A DNA stretch of 64,000 nucleotides from Homalodisca vitripennis. Its lineage: Eukaryota > Arthropoda > Insecta > Hemiptera > Cicadellidae. The notes beneath the pieces are model-generated. The model was not told where the DNA came from. It saw only the letters and a list, made by a program, of their open reading frames with translations, and did not search any database. The translations under genes and the position numbers were made by a program. Where the stretch lies: positions 1 through 64,000 of the forward strand of contig NW_025777593.1 of assembly GCF_021130785.1 (NCBI RefSeq), read 5' to 3'. Positions 1 to 12,161 of the stretch are shown in pieces (positions within the stretch are counted from its first letter, which is position 1; each line of letters opens with the position of its first letter).

Positions 1-59
1 AGCACATGTACTGTTATTCAGCACTACCGGCAGGGTTTGCCCTCTGTGATTTAAGATGT

Positions 60-310
60 TTAGCTGGACGTATTATTCCCCCAAAACTTCTTATTTCATT
101 TCGTCATGAAACAGAAATTTCATTATTATCAGTTACAAAGGAGGAATTTAATATTTAAATGTAGTAATAGAATCGGAATTTGGACATTCCTAGTACTGTA
201 TAATTTAAATTGACCCGTTATTATCTCTTGTACTGCGAAAGAGAGCTCTGGCGTGAGTTTCTATAACTATTAGAATGAGTTAAAATAGAGTGAAGATATT
301 AGTTACAATT
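60..310 (+). repeat. Macro-repeat copy, W landmark
   Basis: The stretch around 240-285 ('gagagctctggcgtgagttt' followed by an 'agaatgagttaaaa' run) aligns by eye with 24,590-24,640. The preceding 170 bases also match 24,420-24,590 in order: 'cgtcatgaaacagaaattt' against 'aatcatgaagcagaaatta', then 'ttatttcctcttgtactg'-type sequence. This is the leftmost recognised copy of the dispersed W-X-Y module. Its X and Y parts are not recognisable downstream. No coding potential is seen. Confidence 0.6.
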
Positions 311-2214
311 CATTAATAGAGTAATTCGATATCTCTTCAGACCCTAAATTATTTATACAACAGTTCCCTAAAATACTACATGTTAGGCTTCAGATAAGTA
401 GTCCACAACATAAAAAGTAACATAGCCATCTATAACGGATATGAAGATAAATTAATACTGACCCACTTCTGTGCTATTGTCGATATCCTCACGTACTCAC
501 AGTATTAAAGATTGGATTTTAAGAAATTTTATTAGTGGTGCCACTTATCAATATTATTGTGTCACTTCGACAATTAAAATTAAAAGTATTGTCAACATTT
601 AAATTAATTATTGGGCTTTTACTTGTAATTATAATAAGAATAAATATGTTGGAAAACAATGACTTTATGGGAAATATTTCTTTCAAACAATCTGATGTGG
701 GAATTACATTTAATAAACACTTACTTGAAAAAAAATAACTAAATTTATTATTTGTGTTATTTAGTTAACTTAATTTTAGAAGAAATACCGCATAAGTTTC
801 CAATGTTCTTTATATTTCAAACAGTCATATTTTCGCTAAAGGTGGTCCTTATAATATGAAACTTGCAGCTACTTACTAAAAATAAATTCCTTTAAAATAT
901 TCACTATAGGCTTCTATTAGAAACTTTTACTGCATTCTGCTTAGTACGTCCGCTATCAGTGATAAAAATTACATAATTAACCACCAAAAGATACATAAAA
1001 CCATAGTACACCCCATATATATAAATCTAGATTCTGTCTGTAACCACTAAACAATATTTAAATGTTGGTTACGCACATTTTCAGCACCCTGTATAATTAT
1101 ATGTGTGTTTGTTTATTATTATTTTAGAGAAGTTATTTGTAGTAAATGTATTTATGTACAAACTTTCTTACAAGTCTCTGTCACTGCATGGAATCATCTA
1201 TTCTCCCTAGACTCTTTTGTTAAGAGTAGGATTAATAACAGCTAAAACCAAGTTTAATAACTCCCCTATAGAAAAAAGTGACGTTAACTTCGTTACATAC
1301 TACAGTAGATATTGAATGAAATAATCAACCAATACAAAAATTACATTCAGTATCAGCTACTGAGATAGATATAAAACTTGCCTACGTAGGCTACTTAAAA
1401 ATGAAATTTTGATGACACATTAAAGAAAACTTAGTGTTGAAAATAATAGAAATTCACTTTAAAGAAATGTATTGTTTTTACACATAAAAATGACATGGTA
1501 AAAATTTCAGAAAATTCTACATGTAGAAAATACAGTATCTATTAATGTTAAAAATAGAACATTTTACTATAGCAATAGATTTTTATGATTACCTTTATAT
1601 ACATAGTTGTACAGTTCTTCCTTTCTGAAATGGGGAATACGTTTACTAGTAAACAGATGTATCCTAATACCTGTTGGTTAAGTTGGATTAGGTTAAAGGT
1701 AACAACGTGACGAAGATATAGAAGTTACTGTAAGGGCTCTGCACGCTTATTTTTTTTTTGCTCGAATTAAGTTAATACTGTTCTCATTATAATGATATTA
1801 ACGTGATTTTAAGTAATGGTTATCAGATGTTTAGCCTATTATATAAAGTGACAGCAAGAAATATACTATTGTTTACATGTGTCGAACAAATCAATTAAAG
1901 ACAATTTTTATTAATTTTTATTTCAGTTATCAAACAGACCTACATAACTGCCCCAAAATTCCTAATCCCTATCGTAATTAAAATAGGCTGAGGATGTTTT
2001 TAAAGCATACGATTAAAAAAAATAAAAACTCTAACAATATCTTATGTTTTCCTAATTACACACTTACATTTAAAATCTATGTTTGGACTCAACTCTACTA
2101 GAGTTGTTAAATTCACTGACTGGTTTAAATGATAATTAATTCTTGCTATTTCATTATAAAAATAGAACAACTTTCAGGGAAAATATTTAAACAAATGGAA
2201 ATATTCTCCAGTAA
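311..2214. other. AT-rich stretch, nothing assignable
   Basis: I see no gene, RNA or mobile element. The only short open frame (535-738) begins with a non-ATG codon and has low-complexity Ile/Leu/Lys composition, as expected by chance in AT-rich DNA. A 'gttaagttggattaggttaa' stretch near 1,678 resembles generic arthropod intergenic sequence and is not a telomeric array. Confidence 0.5.
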
Positions 2215-3560
2215 CGTAAAACAAAGATCCACTGCTTTTAGTCACAAAAATGCGATCAAAAGAATACGAAAACAAACATAACCTATAATTATTTATAATA
2301 TGCTCACCAGGGTTCCCCACACCATTTATTATATTTTTGGCATGAAATAAAATTATGCTATTGTTTATAGTGAGTTAAACATAATTAAATATATTAAGGT
2401 GACAATATAATCTAATTAAAGCGTTCCTATAACTGCATCACTTCAATTGACTATTTTTATTTCTCTTTTAAAGTGGAAGAGAGATCTTGTGGCAATCACA
2501 GTAACGAATTTAATAAAGTAAAACTTTGAGACCATATTTCTTCTCAAACCTATACTATTCCATTTTCAGAAATTATTGTGTTCAAACAATTAAAACATAA
2601 TTAAGCTATGATTAGTAATCCTGTCAACTAGTACTTACTAATTTAAACTTGTTGCCAAAGTGTACCCTACTATAAAATGTTATAAAAATATATTTTAACA
2701 TCTATAAGGCAATAATTCTCTTAGTAATATTAGCGCTTGTTATGAAATATGTATGGATGGATTAAAACATATTTGAGCATAGATTTGGAGAAAAACACAT
2801 TGTTTAGCGATTCTTCCTGTACACTTGTGGTAACAAGAGGAATGATGAAAGCAAAAAAACATAAGTTATTTTTGTTAAAATCCCCAAAAACAAATGTTAT
2901 TTGTCAATTTATTATAATTAATTTTATTGAAACATGAAATAAACTCCTTAATTAATCCATTTAGGATTAAAGTTAATTTAACTGTAAATGATTTATCATT
3001 ACATATGAAACTGTTCTACTGATTCATGCTGTTTAGAGTATCAATAAATTTTAGCGGAAAACTAAAACTACTTCTAAATAAAAACAAGTAACTCATCTAT
3101 AAGTCCTGGTAATGGTACTAGTTATCGTAATCCTGGTAGAGATTCTAGGACCTGCGTGTTGAATATAAAATGTAAATATGAAAAAATCCTGGTCCATATC
3201 AATCTTCTTACCTTCACATATTGTCTTTCGTGATGATTTACTAATGACGTGAGAGTTAGCGACTTTTGTAAGTTAAACGGATTTATTGAAAAACATTGTA
3301 ACAAATGTCCTTTGTTGTTTTCCATGGATAATAAATATTATTAATAAATGCACTGTTGCATATGTTTTAACAGTTCCTATTTTGATTTTCGCCGTCACTT
3401 GTTTACGTTATGACTACTACTGACATTAAATCAATCTTATAACCTAGGCACACATACTAGAGTCAAAGATGTAATGTTTGCCCACCTTAGATTTTGGTGT
3501 ACGTGATAAGTGATAATTGTTTGGAGACAACATCCATCTCAAGAATAATTTATCTTATTT
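2215..3560 (+). repeat. Macro-repeat copy with W, X, Y and Z in order
   Basis: W lies near 2,475-2,560 ('gaagagagatcttgtggcaa' and then an 'accatatttcttctcaaacc' stretch). X is near 2,805 ('cgattcttcctgtacacttg'). Y is at 3,085-3,166 ('aagtaactcatctataagtc', then a tract ending 'cctgcgtgttgaat'). Z is near 3,315 ('gttgttttccatggataata'), followed by 'cgccgtcacttgtttacgtt'. The same order and roughly 0.6 kb W-to-Y spacing recur at 10.7-11.4, 24.6-25.2, 27.7-28.4, 37.1-37.8, 40.3-41.0 and 43.0-43.7 kb. The short frame at 2,749-2,937 is inside this repeat and is not a gene. Confidence 0.75.
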
Positions 3561-4084
3561 TTTACAACAAAATAAAAGTAGTTGTGTAGAATGTGCAACA
3601 GGTAATACTTGGTTTTAGGTCAACACCTGCTTGAGTAAACTATTGCCATAATGATCCTAGATCAGACATTTGAGGAATGAAAGTTGAATAGTTTTTCTTA
3701 ACAGAAATAAACAAAAATTTCTCCACTAGCTATTATATAAATGATATTAACGAAAGTGTATTTCATAAACTACTGAATTTTTATATAATTTACAATTATT
3801 CCTGCTTCATTATTGTTAGGTTACCTCCAACTAACATTTATTATTTGCTGAAGTTTAGAGAACTTTAGTGAACAATCCTTTATCGTCAAGTTTCTCTTCT
3901 CTATCTTAGTCCACAGGGTAGTTTCAGAACGAATTAAAGTATCAAATTTAAAGTTTGTATTAAACTTTTCCACAGACAATATCGAGTCAATGTAGGTGCG
4001 CCGCCGTGTGGTTTATCGCCCTCCTAACTTGTTATATTATTTAATATGAAATAATCTTTGCACTGTGTGTGGTTACCGTATATC
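3561..4084. other. AT-rich spacer, nothing assignable
   Basis: No open frame, RNA or repeat was recognised. There is a small GC-richer patch at about 3,995-4,025. Confidence 0.4.
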
Positions 4085-5545
4085 AACGTTTATAAAACTA
4101 GTTTATGATAATTATTATGCTATAGTTTGTATATATATGCCTTGTAGTTATACAAATAATCGTTATTTTGTGTAGTGCTACGTTTTAATGATTTATTGTG
4201 GTTTCAAATTGCAAGTTTTGTAGTTTCAGAGGGTTTATTCTGCAATATCAAATCAAATGTGTAATTTTATGACATTTTCAGAGTAGTTAGTTTATCGTTA
4301 AATGTAACAAACTATGCTATTACTTCACAAGTGTCTGTAATTTCTACTTATACAAAATTTAATAAATTGCTCCTGAGAAGTAACATATATTGGAAGGTAG
4401 GACTAGTTCTATTTTTATATTTTTTTTATATATTATTTTTGTAATTTATTTCTACTTTGATATAATTTAATGGGCTTAGTTATGAAAAAGCCTAAGTATT
4501 AATACAATATATAATAAACGCTTGATTACTTTATGAATCGTTCTAGTTATGGCCTTGTGCTTTTAAAAGATAAACTCGAAATCTAATAATAAACCTAAAA
4601 AAAAAAACTATTACATAACGGTATGTTTTACATACTAAAAAAATTCATAATCTTGGCTAAATTGAACAACAATTATAAACCTAGAATGCAGTGTAATAAA
4701 ATTGATTAAAATTAAAATTATTTAAGTTATATCCATATTGTTCTTAAATTTTTCACTCAAAACGCATGTTATATAATTAAGGATATTTATTGTAATAATT
4801 TTCTCAAGCAGGTATTCACCTGAAACCAAACTGTAGCTATCACATATACTGCACAACAAATGTTATTTCGTCATGACACCGAAAATAATTTATACAAGCT
4901 GTAAGGTTGAAAACCTAAGTATTACAATCATTAAGCGAGTCCAGTAATGCTTAGATAGTAGTTAAAATTAAACTTTGTATATTTGATGTTGTGTGGATGA
5001 GCTCTGGCGCACACTTCTGTAACCTAATTGTATGGTTTACAAAACTATTAGAATATATGTCTATTTAATAATTTCCACTCCAGGTTTTGAGAAATCTAGA
5101 ATTTTAGAAAATTTAAACTTGGTTTAGTTAGGCGATATTAATTTTTGCTGGTTTTCATACACTAAAATAAACTAATTTTGAATATTTAACTTCCTACAAA
5201 ATGCCGTATGGATGGCTGTGTGACATACGTAAGAATATACTTTCTTGAACAACTATAACATTTTTATCAAATATGCATAAACACGTAAATACCACTATGG
5301 AGTCACAATTTATAGAAAATAATAGTAAAGATATTCTCTCTGCACATACTTTGGGTACAGAGAGGATTTAAAAAACAGAGCAAAACACACACTTTTGGTA
5401 GATTATTTTATTGTGAAAAACGTAATACAAAAATTGTGATTCCTTAAGAATAAAAGGGAACTCATATGTATCTCCTGATCCTTGTCCTGGCTACCACGAT
5501 CCTACTGGATGTTTCCCGGCATGCTGGAGATTGGAACGAATTTGG
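4085..5545 (+). repeat. Macro-repeat copy paralogous to 7,790-9,345
   Basis: The order of landmarks matches 7.8-9.35 kb over more than 1.2 kb. Examples are 'gtgctacgttttaatgattt' near 4,175 against 'gtgctgcgttttaatgaatt' near 7,882, 'caggtattcacctgaaacca' near 4,810 against 'caagtattcacctgaaacta' near 8,770, and 'gagtccagtaatgctta' against 'gagtccggtaatgcttt'. W is near 4,990 ('gagctctggcgcacactt'), X near 5,335 ('attctctctgcacatacttt') and Y near 5,445-5,542 ('ctgatccttgtcctggctac'). Confidence 0.75.
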
Positions 5546-5869
5546 AATATTACACTGAAACTATGAAACCCCTAAACAGTTACAGCCTATTGTTGTAGAC
5601 ATATAGACACATTTAGTAAGCACCGTATTAAACCATAATGTTGTACTCTTAGTTTGAAATCTCGGGCTTTGAAGGGTTTAAAATACTACAAAGTTTCCTT
5701 AGCTGTTTCTATAGATATACGTGCTTTATTTGTGTATGTTTTAGCACAAGTTTTCTTTGATTAACGGTTATATTTTCCACAATTCATTGTAGTTCTCCAC
5801 TGCGGGATATGGAGTTTATTATTACACATAACTTCTTTTGTTATCATAGGACAAGATGCTTATAAATTG
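5546..5869. other. AT-rich spacer
   Basis: Nothing assignable is seen between the end of the 4.1-5.5 kb repeat copy and the following less AT-rich island. Confidence 0.4.
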
Positions 5870-6430
5870 CACCTATTTACCTATTCCTAAGGACCTTGGC
5901 GCTGATTCTGGAGTCAGAGGATATTTTTGATGTGAAAGGTTTTGTGTAGGGGGGGCCGCCGCCTCCTATCGGGAGCCATGAGAAAGAATTTAGGGCACTA
6001 ATCTCAAAGTCATATCCCCTCGAAAGAGAGGGAGGCAAGCTTTAAAACCAGCTTCTCTCCAGTCAAAGCAGCAGACAGAGAGTGACACTCTTATGTTGAG
6101 ACTAGCAAGAAACCTTTGACACTTATGGAAACGAACCCCACCAACTCCGACAGTCATATCCTGCAGTAGACTTCACCTATCGAATAAACTCTTGCACCCC
6201 AGAATATCGAAATTTACGGTTAGTCATGGGACGCTCGTGGACATCCATAAGGTTACCAAATTTAAGTGACACATCCGATTTTGCCGTGCCCCAGTGGTAG
6301 GTGGAACTGGAAGGTATAATCCAGCCAGAAATGAACCCTCCTGGATTTTAGAAAACCCAGGCATCTTGTGGCATCTGCCACAGTTGATGTATTAATTCTC
6401 ATCTAACACCAACAGTCGATGTAACTTTCG
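5870..6430. other. Less AT-rich island, possible retroelement remnant
   Basis: Base composition changes clearly here relative to both sides. The block contains a G7 run followed by 'ccgccgcctcctatcgggag' near 5,950-5,975, and 'ccagtggtaggtggaactgg' near 6,293. No frame stays open long enough to identify a domain and no terminal repeats or target duplication were found. A degraded non-LTR retrotransposon or untranslated region is possible, but this rests on composition only. Confidence 0.35.
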
Positions 6431-7789
6431 TTTATGCTCGCACACAGAAATAATTTGCTATAGAGTCAATGATGTATATAAGTACAATTTTTAAACTTAC
6501 TTTTTCGCTTACATTTTGGCGTCACTAATCAGGGATATTATTACATTTAATGATATTGCAGTTTGGTATATGTATATCTAAAAATTCCAGGTCTCAAGTA
6601 TGATTTAACTTGAACGTGTCTATAATGCAATAATTAATACTAAATACATTGTTACTTTAAGACTCAGTCCTATGAATCGCTAATAAGATATTATTTGGTT
6701 GTGATTCACTTTGTTAATTTTCGCTTGCAGTTGCCTTGTTAAAATAATGAATAGATGTCACATACACTTGATTTATAATATTGAAAGTTACATATGTGTG
6801 GGGAAACGTCATGGGAACAAATTATATCCGTAATGTTCATTTATTAGCTTTAAATTTAGCATAAAACTTAAATTTTACATAGGAAGAATGAGTTCTATGA
6901 TGGTCTTGTTCAACCGTGGATTCTGGATAAGCTTTTACTGAATCATTTAGTAGACTGACCGAATTTATTTGTTGCCTGCCAGGGTGGTGGTAAAACATTA
7001 TTTTCTGTATGGTGTATATATGTCTATCTGACCGCAAATAAAATTACTATATACGTGAAATTTTGCAAGCAACACTAGCAAAGCTTGATAAATGAGTAGG
7101 TAACGGTTGTGACAACATCACTGCCTCTTTTATTGAATAGTATAAAAACATTATTAATAATAAATTTGGATAAATATTCATTACAATAAACTGCTTATTT
7201 ACTTTCGGAACCCCTACGTAACTCTCTTTCCGAGAATTTTAAATGTCTAAACCACATTCTAAGTAGTGAGCTGTACAATGGATTCAAACTATGAGAGTTA
7301 TCTTGAATGTTACATTACAAAACCACACGGTACAACAATGCAGCTTTTATTCTCCAAGCTTTTTCTAAGCTGGAGAACACTTTACGGTTTTCTCCAGTTA
7401 CAGGAGAGTTATAATCACAACAATTACTTATTGTATGTACTAGTTTTTATTTCAAGAACGTAGTCTTTTTGCTCTTCTGGAAAGAACATAAGTTTATTTT
7501 TTAATAAATCGTTAAAGTTTAATTTTATTGTAATATTATATTACACATGATGATAATGACATGAACAAATTACATAAGATAATAAACAAAGATCAGCTGT
7601 TTTATTCAAATTTAATTGTTGTGTTTAATAGTGGTGCCAACTTAAAAACCACACAAATAAAAAATCACCCTTTATTAGAATCAACACATTGTAAACAATG
7701 CTAGGCTATAATGTATCCGTAATGGGTATAATGTAGGCATATTGATCATTGGAATATTAATGAGTAAAGTGCTTATACATATAATAATT
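6431..7789. other. AT-rich stretch with short frames only
   Basis: Open frames at 6,837-7,037 (minus) and 7,266-7,463 (plus) have no recognisable domain and no codon-use signal. A near-perfect inverted repeat ('ttctccaagctt' / 'aagctggagaa') lies at about 7,349-7,376. I see no gene here. Confidence 0.4.
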
Positions 7790-9345
7790 ATGGGTAACCA
7801 CCAATTCAATACCAGTAAACTAAAGTATGATAAGTTGTAGGCTATAGGTTTTGTCTTGCAATTTATACTGTGATATATCTAGTGCTGCGTTTTAATGAAT
7901 TGTTCTGTTTTTTTACATTGCAGCTTTACTAGTGGACCTAGCAATGGGTTTCTTGGGTATTATCATACCAAAAGCCTAATGTGATGATATTTCCACAATA
8001 AATAGTAACTAGTGTTAAAGATCCAGAACAATTTTATTAATTTAGAAATGTTTGTAATTCTATTTCCACTACATTTTATAATTCGTTCCTGAAAAAGCAT
8101 GAGTTGGAAAGTATGATACATATCCAGTGATTATAAGTTGTTATAATGTTTTTTTTCTTTTATTATATTAAATAATCAACATATATAACAGTCTCAATAG
8201 TAATACAATATATTAAAAACGTTTTCAGTATATTCATCTGTACTGAAGTGTAGTACAGCAACGTTTTATTAAACTTGTACTCTAAAATTATAAACTCGAT
8301 ATCAGATGTTAGATCTACAAAAACTATTCCTTTACGGCATGTTATACATAATTAGCTAATTACAATTTTTTACTAAATGAGTTATAGTAATGAAACCATA
8401 GTAACCTAAAGTTTAATAAAATCGATTACAATTAAATTATGGAACGTATATTCATATTATTATTCCATTTTATTGTTGGCGAGAGAAAAGAAGAGACCTG
8501 GCCCGTGCCGGCGCACAGCTGTGTACTAGTGTGTTGCCGCCCGGTAATTTCAGGCGCTTCGCCCCACAGCCAACCCTGCGCATTGTTTATCCTAGCAATG
8601 GAACAGTGAAACAATAATGGAATTACGAAACAGGGCGCGGCAACATACTAGTAGTAGCGCCTGCAAATTTCAGATAGGCCAGAATCCAGGTCTCTTCTTT
8701 TCTCTCGCCATCAGTAATGTCAAACAAATATCTGAATAAGGATCATTATTGTAATCTCAGTTTTCCCCAGCAAGTATTCACCTGAAACTAAACTATAGCT
8801 ATCCTATATCCTCTACAACTACTTTTATTTTGTCTTAACACTGAAATTATTACAGTTACATAATTATTACTCTATGCTGAAAGTCTTGGTATCACAAGCA
8901 ACAAATGAGTCCGGTAATGCTTTGCTTTAAGTTTAAATTAAACGTTGTATATATAATTTTGCGTGAAAGAGTGCTCTGGTGTAAACTGTTGTAAGTAATT
9001 TAATGGATTACAAATTATAGAAAGTATTTTTATACAATAAGTTCCACTCTATTTTTTTGAAATCCTGAATGTGTAACATTACACTTACTATAATTAAGCG
9101 TTCTTGATCTTTGCTGGTTTTCATACACTAGGTTGAACTATTTGTGAATATTTAACTTCCTCTAAAATGCCGTACGGATGAATGTGTCACATACGTAATA
9201 ATATACGTCTCTTGAACAACTATACAATTATTTTAACTATGCATAAACATGTAAATACCACTATGGATTTTAAAAGTGTTTCATTAAAGAGTAAAGAGAT
9301 TCTCTCTGCACATCTTGCGTACATAGATGATTAAAAATCAGAGCG
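7790..9345 (+). repeat. Macro-repeat copy paralogous to 4.1-5.4 and 31.9-32.3 kb
   Basis: The first 340 bases align closely with 31,920-32,275. Shared blocks are 'aagttgtaggctata', 'gcgttttaatga', 'acattgcagcttta', 'caatgggtttcttgggta' and 'gttaaagatccag'. The later part aligns with 4.4-5.4 kb. W is near 8,960 ('agagtgctctggtgtaaact') and X near 9,296 ('attctctctgcacatcttgc'). Y is missing. The copy is interrupted by a MITE-like insertion at 8,478-8,709. Confidence 0.75.
8478..8709. mobile_element. 232-bp MITE-like foldback with perfect 24-bp terminal inverted repeats
   Basis: The left end 8,478-8,501 begins 'ggcgagagaaaagaagagac'. The right end 8,686-8,709 is its exact reverse complement over 24 bp, and pairing continues 2-3 bases outward with one mismatch. 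A second, subterminal pair ('tactagtgtgttgccgc' / 'gcggcaacatactagta') makes the whole element fold back. It is strikingly less AT-rich than its surroundings. It lies inside a paralogous segment: the 4.7-4.8 kb copy passes from the equivalent of 8,470 to that of about 8,740 without it, so it is an insertion. It has no coding capacity, so it would be non-autonomous. I could not define a clean target duplication, so no superfamily is assigned. Confidence 0.8.
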
Positions 9346-9364
9346 AAACAAAAATTACTAGGTT

Positions 9365-9945
9365 ATTATTTAGGTTAATTTTTATGAAGGCAATATGGAG
9401 TTCGATTATAGTGCATATCACTGCATAAGATTTTGCTTATATTTACACATTTGATCATAGGGTAGACAATTAATGAAATGTGAAGATTGCTTAGTAGATA
9501 AAGTTTTGAGCAAACTGGGTACAAGAACATTTTCATAAACAACTAGTGGAGAATTTCATTTTAGAAATTTCTGTATAGGCCAATAAGCATCTAAGCTATT
9601 TTAACAGTAGTCACGTTTATCCTAAAATTTACCAGGATTTATATGGAAAGTTAACAATGTTTAAGTTTAACTTTTTTAACATTTGTAAATACAGTATCTG
9701 GCAGATATTGTAGGTATAACATTTACCTGTATGTGTTATTATAGATATGTGCATGAGATTACACAGTATCATACCATATGGTGTTAACGCAACTCATCTA
9801 TGCATGGGTATGGCAGAATAACATATATTGTAATATGTCATGGTTTGTCAAACTAATACTGTTGATGTACAGTGAATTTAAAATCAGATTCAGATTGAAA
9901 GTAATACAATTTGTAGCTAAAGGACGCAATGATAAAAACTTGATA
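9365..9945 (+). repeat. Segment paralogous to 14,310-14,910
   Basis: Shared landmarks in order include 'gagttcgattatagtgca' against 'gagttcaattatagtgca', 'tattttaacagt', 'gcaactcatctatgcatggg' against 'acaactcatctacttatgcg', and 'agaataacatatattgtaat' against 'agaattacatatcttgtaat'. The frame at 9,778-10,023 falls partly in this repeat and partly in the next element and shows no domain. Confidence 0.65.
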
Positions 9946-10069
9946 CAGAAATTGTGCTACAGCTTTTCAGTATGTGTATATTCTTTCTTGTTTTATGGAA
10001 AGGATAAGCCGATCCCCTTTTGACCCTTATTTTGCCCGTACTCAAGGGCCACTGGCCAGTGCGTGGATC

Positions 10070-10197
10070 ATATCAAACAGAATCAGGGGAGAGTCGATAC
10101 AGTTCAAGGTATTTAGTACTGGGTACTGGTACAAGGTATGAAAAGTGCTACGGTCACAGACAGGACTCGAACCTGCACTATCTCTAACGTAGAATGA
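10070..10197 (-). mobile_element. 5'-truncated tRNA-derived SINE copy
   Basis: Read on the minus strand, this contains 'gttagagatagtgcaggttc' followed by 'gagtcctgtctgtgaccgta'. This matches the 12.2 kb copy ('gttagagatagcgcaggttc', 'gaatcctgtctgtgacccta') over about 45 bases. It keeps a perfect B box (GGTTCGAGTCC) but no A box, so it looks 5'-truncated. The 3' part differs from the 12.2 kb copy. The boundaries are approximate. Confidence 0.65.
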
Positions 10198-10464
10198 AAG
10201 TTCAACGTTTATGTGTAAGCTTAAATGAAAAATTATACTACTCCGAAAAAAAAACTTCGTTTAAAAGTTATATTATAATTTTCAGCCCATAATTAGTGTA
10301 CGATTTAAGTTACAAGACCATCATAAAAATATTATATTTCACCTATATTTTATGCAGAATGCATTGATTAGTTTACATTACTATTTGTAAATAGTATGAG
10401 TTGTTTAAATTATTATATTTTTTTAATTGATTTTTGACAACAAACTTTACTTTTCACGGAAACT

Positions 10465-12145
10465 TAGCTAAACAAAGATCTACTGTCGTCACAAAAACCA
10501 AAACCTAAACTATGCTACTTTACTTATGATTTAAAACATGCTGTGCAATATTCTCCAGAAAGGTTTTATTATATTTTACCATGAAACAGTTATTAGACAA
10601 AAAATTATTATTCATAGTAAAAATGTAAAATTTCAATATGAATATGTAATATAATAAGTTGTTTCTATCACTGTATAACTTCCTTTTCGTTTCTCTTGTG
10701 AAATGGATGGGTGCTCTGGTTGTAATCTCAGTAACTAGATGAATAAATTAAAACATACACACCATATATTCATCTTCATATCTGCACAATACAGTTTCCA
10801 TAATTGTTGACTTTAAAAAACTAAGCCTAATTAAGTTACAAACTTTAATCCTAAGTCAAACAGCATTCACAAATTACGCATTCTTTAAATATTCACCCTA
10901 TTATAAAATGCCAGAAAGATGACACTTAGACACCTTTAAGAAAATAATTCTCTAATTAATCTTTACAATTTTTATCTAATATTTATGACGGTATCTTAAA
11001 TTATTTTAATGTTTTAGAAACAATTTATAAAATTATATCTGTACACTTAAATTACTAAAGGATTAACAACTCAAAGTTACATTTTTTTCTTTTTGTAAAC
11101 GAAGGATACTAACGTTAATATTTAATTATGATAATCTTAACGAAATAAATAAATAAATTCTAAAATCTTTCAAAGATAAATATTCAGTTAAAATTTTAAA
11201 CGCGTATACTTCAATTAAACTGTATTACTGTTGGTTACTGAGATTAATAATCTCTAAAACTAGGATCTAAACTTCTTATAATTAGAGCCAAAACTATGAT
11301 TTAAAAAGAATCAAATTAACTCATCCCTAAGTCCTTGTCTTGATCCTGGTCTTCGGCTTTGTACTCCTGGTGAAGATTTCCTGACGTTCTGCGTGTTGAA
11401 AGTCTTTGAACGTTAGACCGAACTATAACAAATGTCCTTAATTTTGTAATCAAACTTTGTCGTTGCACATGTCCCTGGACTTAATATTCCTACCCAACGT
11501 AGTATGAGTTCAAAGATTTATGTAAACGTCACTTTTGAATTTATCCAACACTTTCAAATAATTTTCATTTGCTGTTTCCATGGGTATTAAAACAATATTA
11601 ATAAAAAATCTGGTATCTATGTTTCATCTGTTTTTTTTTCTTTCTTGATACCTTTTCTTGCGTTAGGACTACTAATATGAATATACCGATCTTGTTATCA
11701 GATCACCCTTACACATATATACTAAAGACGCAAACATCTTTCATTGCCTGTCTTATATTATTGTGTACTTTATAAATTATCATTGTTTTGATCCAACATC
11801 CAGGCGCACTGTTCTATTTGACATGTATTACTTATTAGTATATCTGCAACTAAAAGAGCCTGCGTAGATTTAGACTAAGTTTTCCCTTTGATGTAGCTAA
11901 TTCAACTAGTCTACATTACAGTACATGACAAATTAAAATGTAAAGTTATTTAGGGTAAATAAGTTACTAAGTAAGTTATTAAATAAAACAATTTTATTAT
12001 TACAAAACGGGCTAGTGTTTAAGGATTTAATATGTATTTCGTTTGATTTCCAAACAGTTTTTTAGTAATTATTAACTCATTTACAGGACTAAGAAAATGT
12101 AGTCTGTAATTATTATCATAACAAGTCTGCAATGTTCAAACCACG
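10465..12145 (+). repeat. Macro-repeat copy, W, X, Y, Z and distal part
   Basis: W is near 10,712 ('gggtgctctggttgtaatct'), X near 11,040 ('ctgtacacttaaattactaa'), Y at about 11,316-11,400 ('aactcatccctaagtccttg' and later 'acgttctgcgtgttgaa') and Z near 11,572 ('gctgtttccatgggtatt'). A distal block near 11,845 ('ctgcaactaaaagagcctgc', 'gtagattta') recurs at 22.27, 38.27 and 41.34 kb. The copy ends at 12,128-12,145 with 'ctgcaatgttcaaaccac', a landmark shared with 18.62 and 38.56 kb. The SINE at 12.16 kb follows immediately. Confidence 0.75.
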
Positions 12146-12161
12146 GCAGGAACGTTTGGGA

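Noticed and set aside
1670..1705. TTAGG-like telomeric sequence
   Set aside because: Only loosely TTAGG-like words in a short stretch, with no tandem array.
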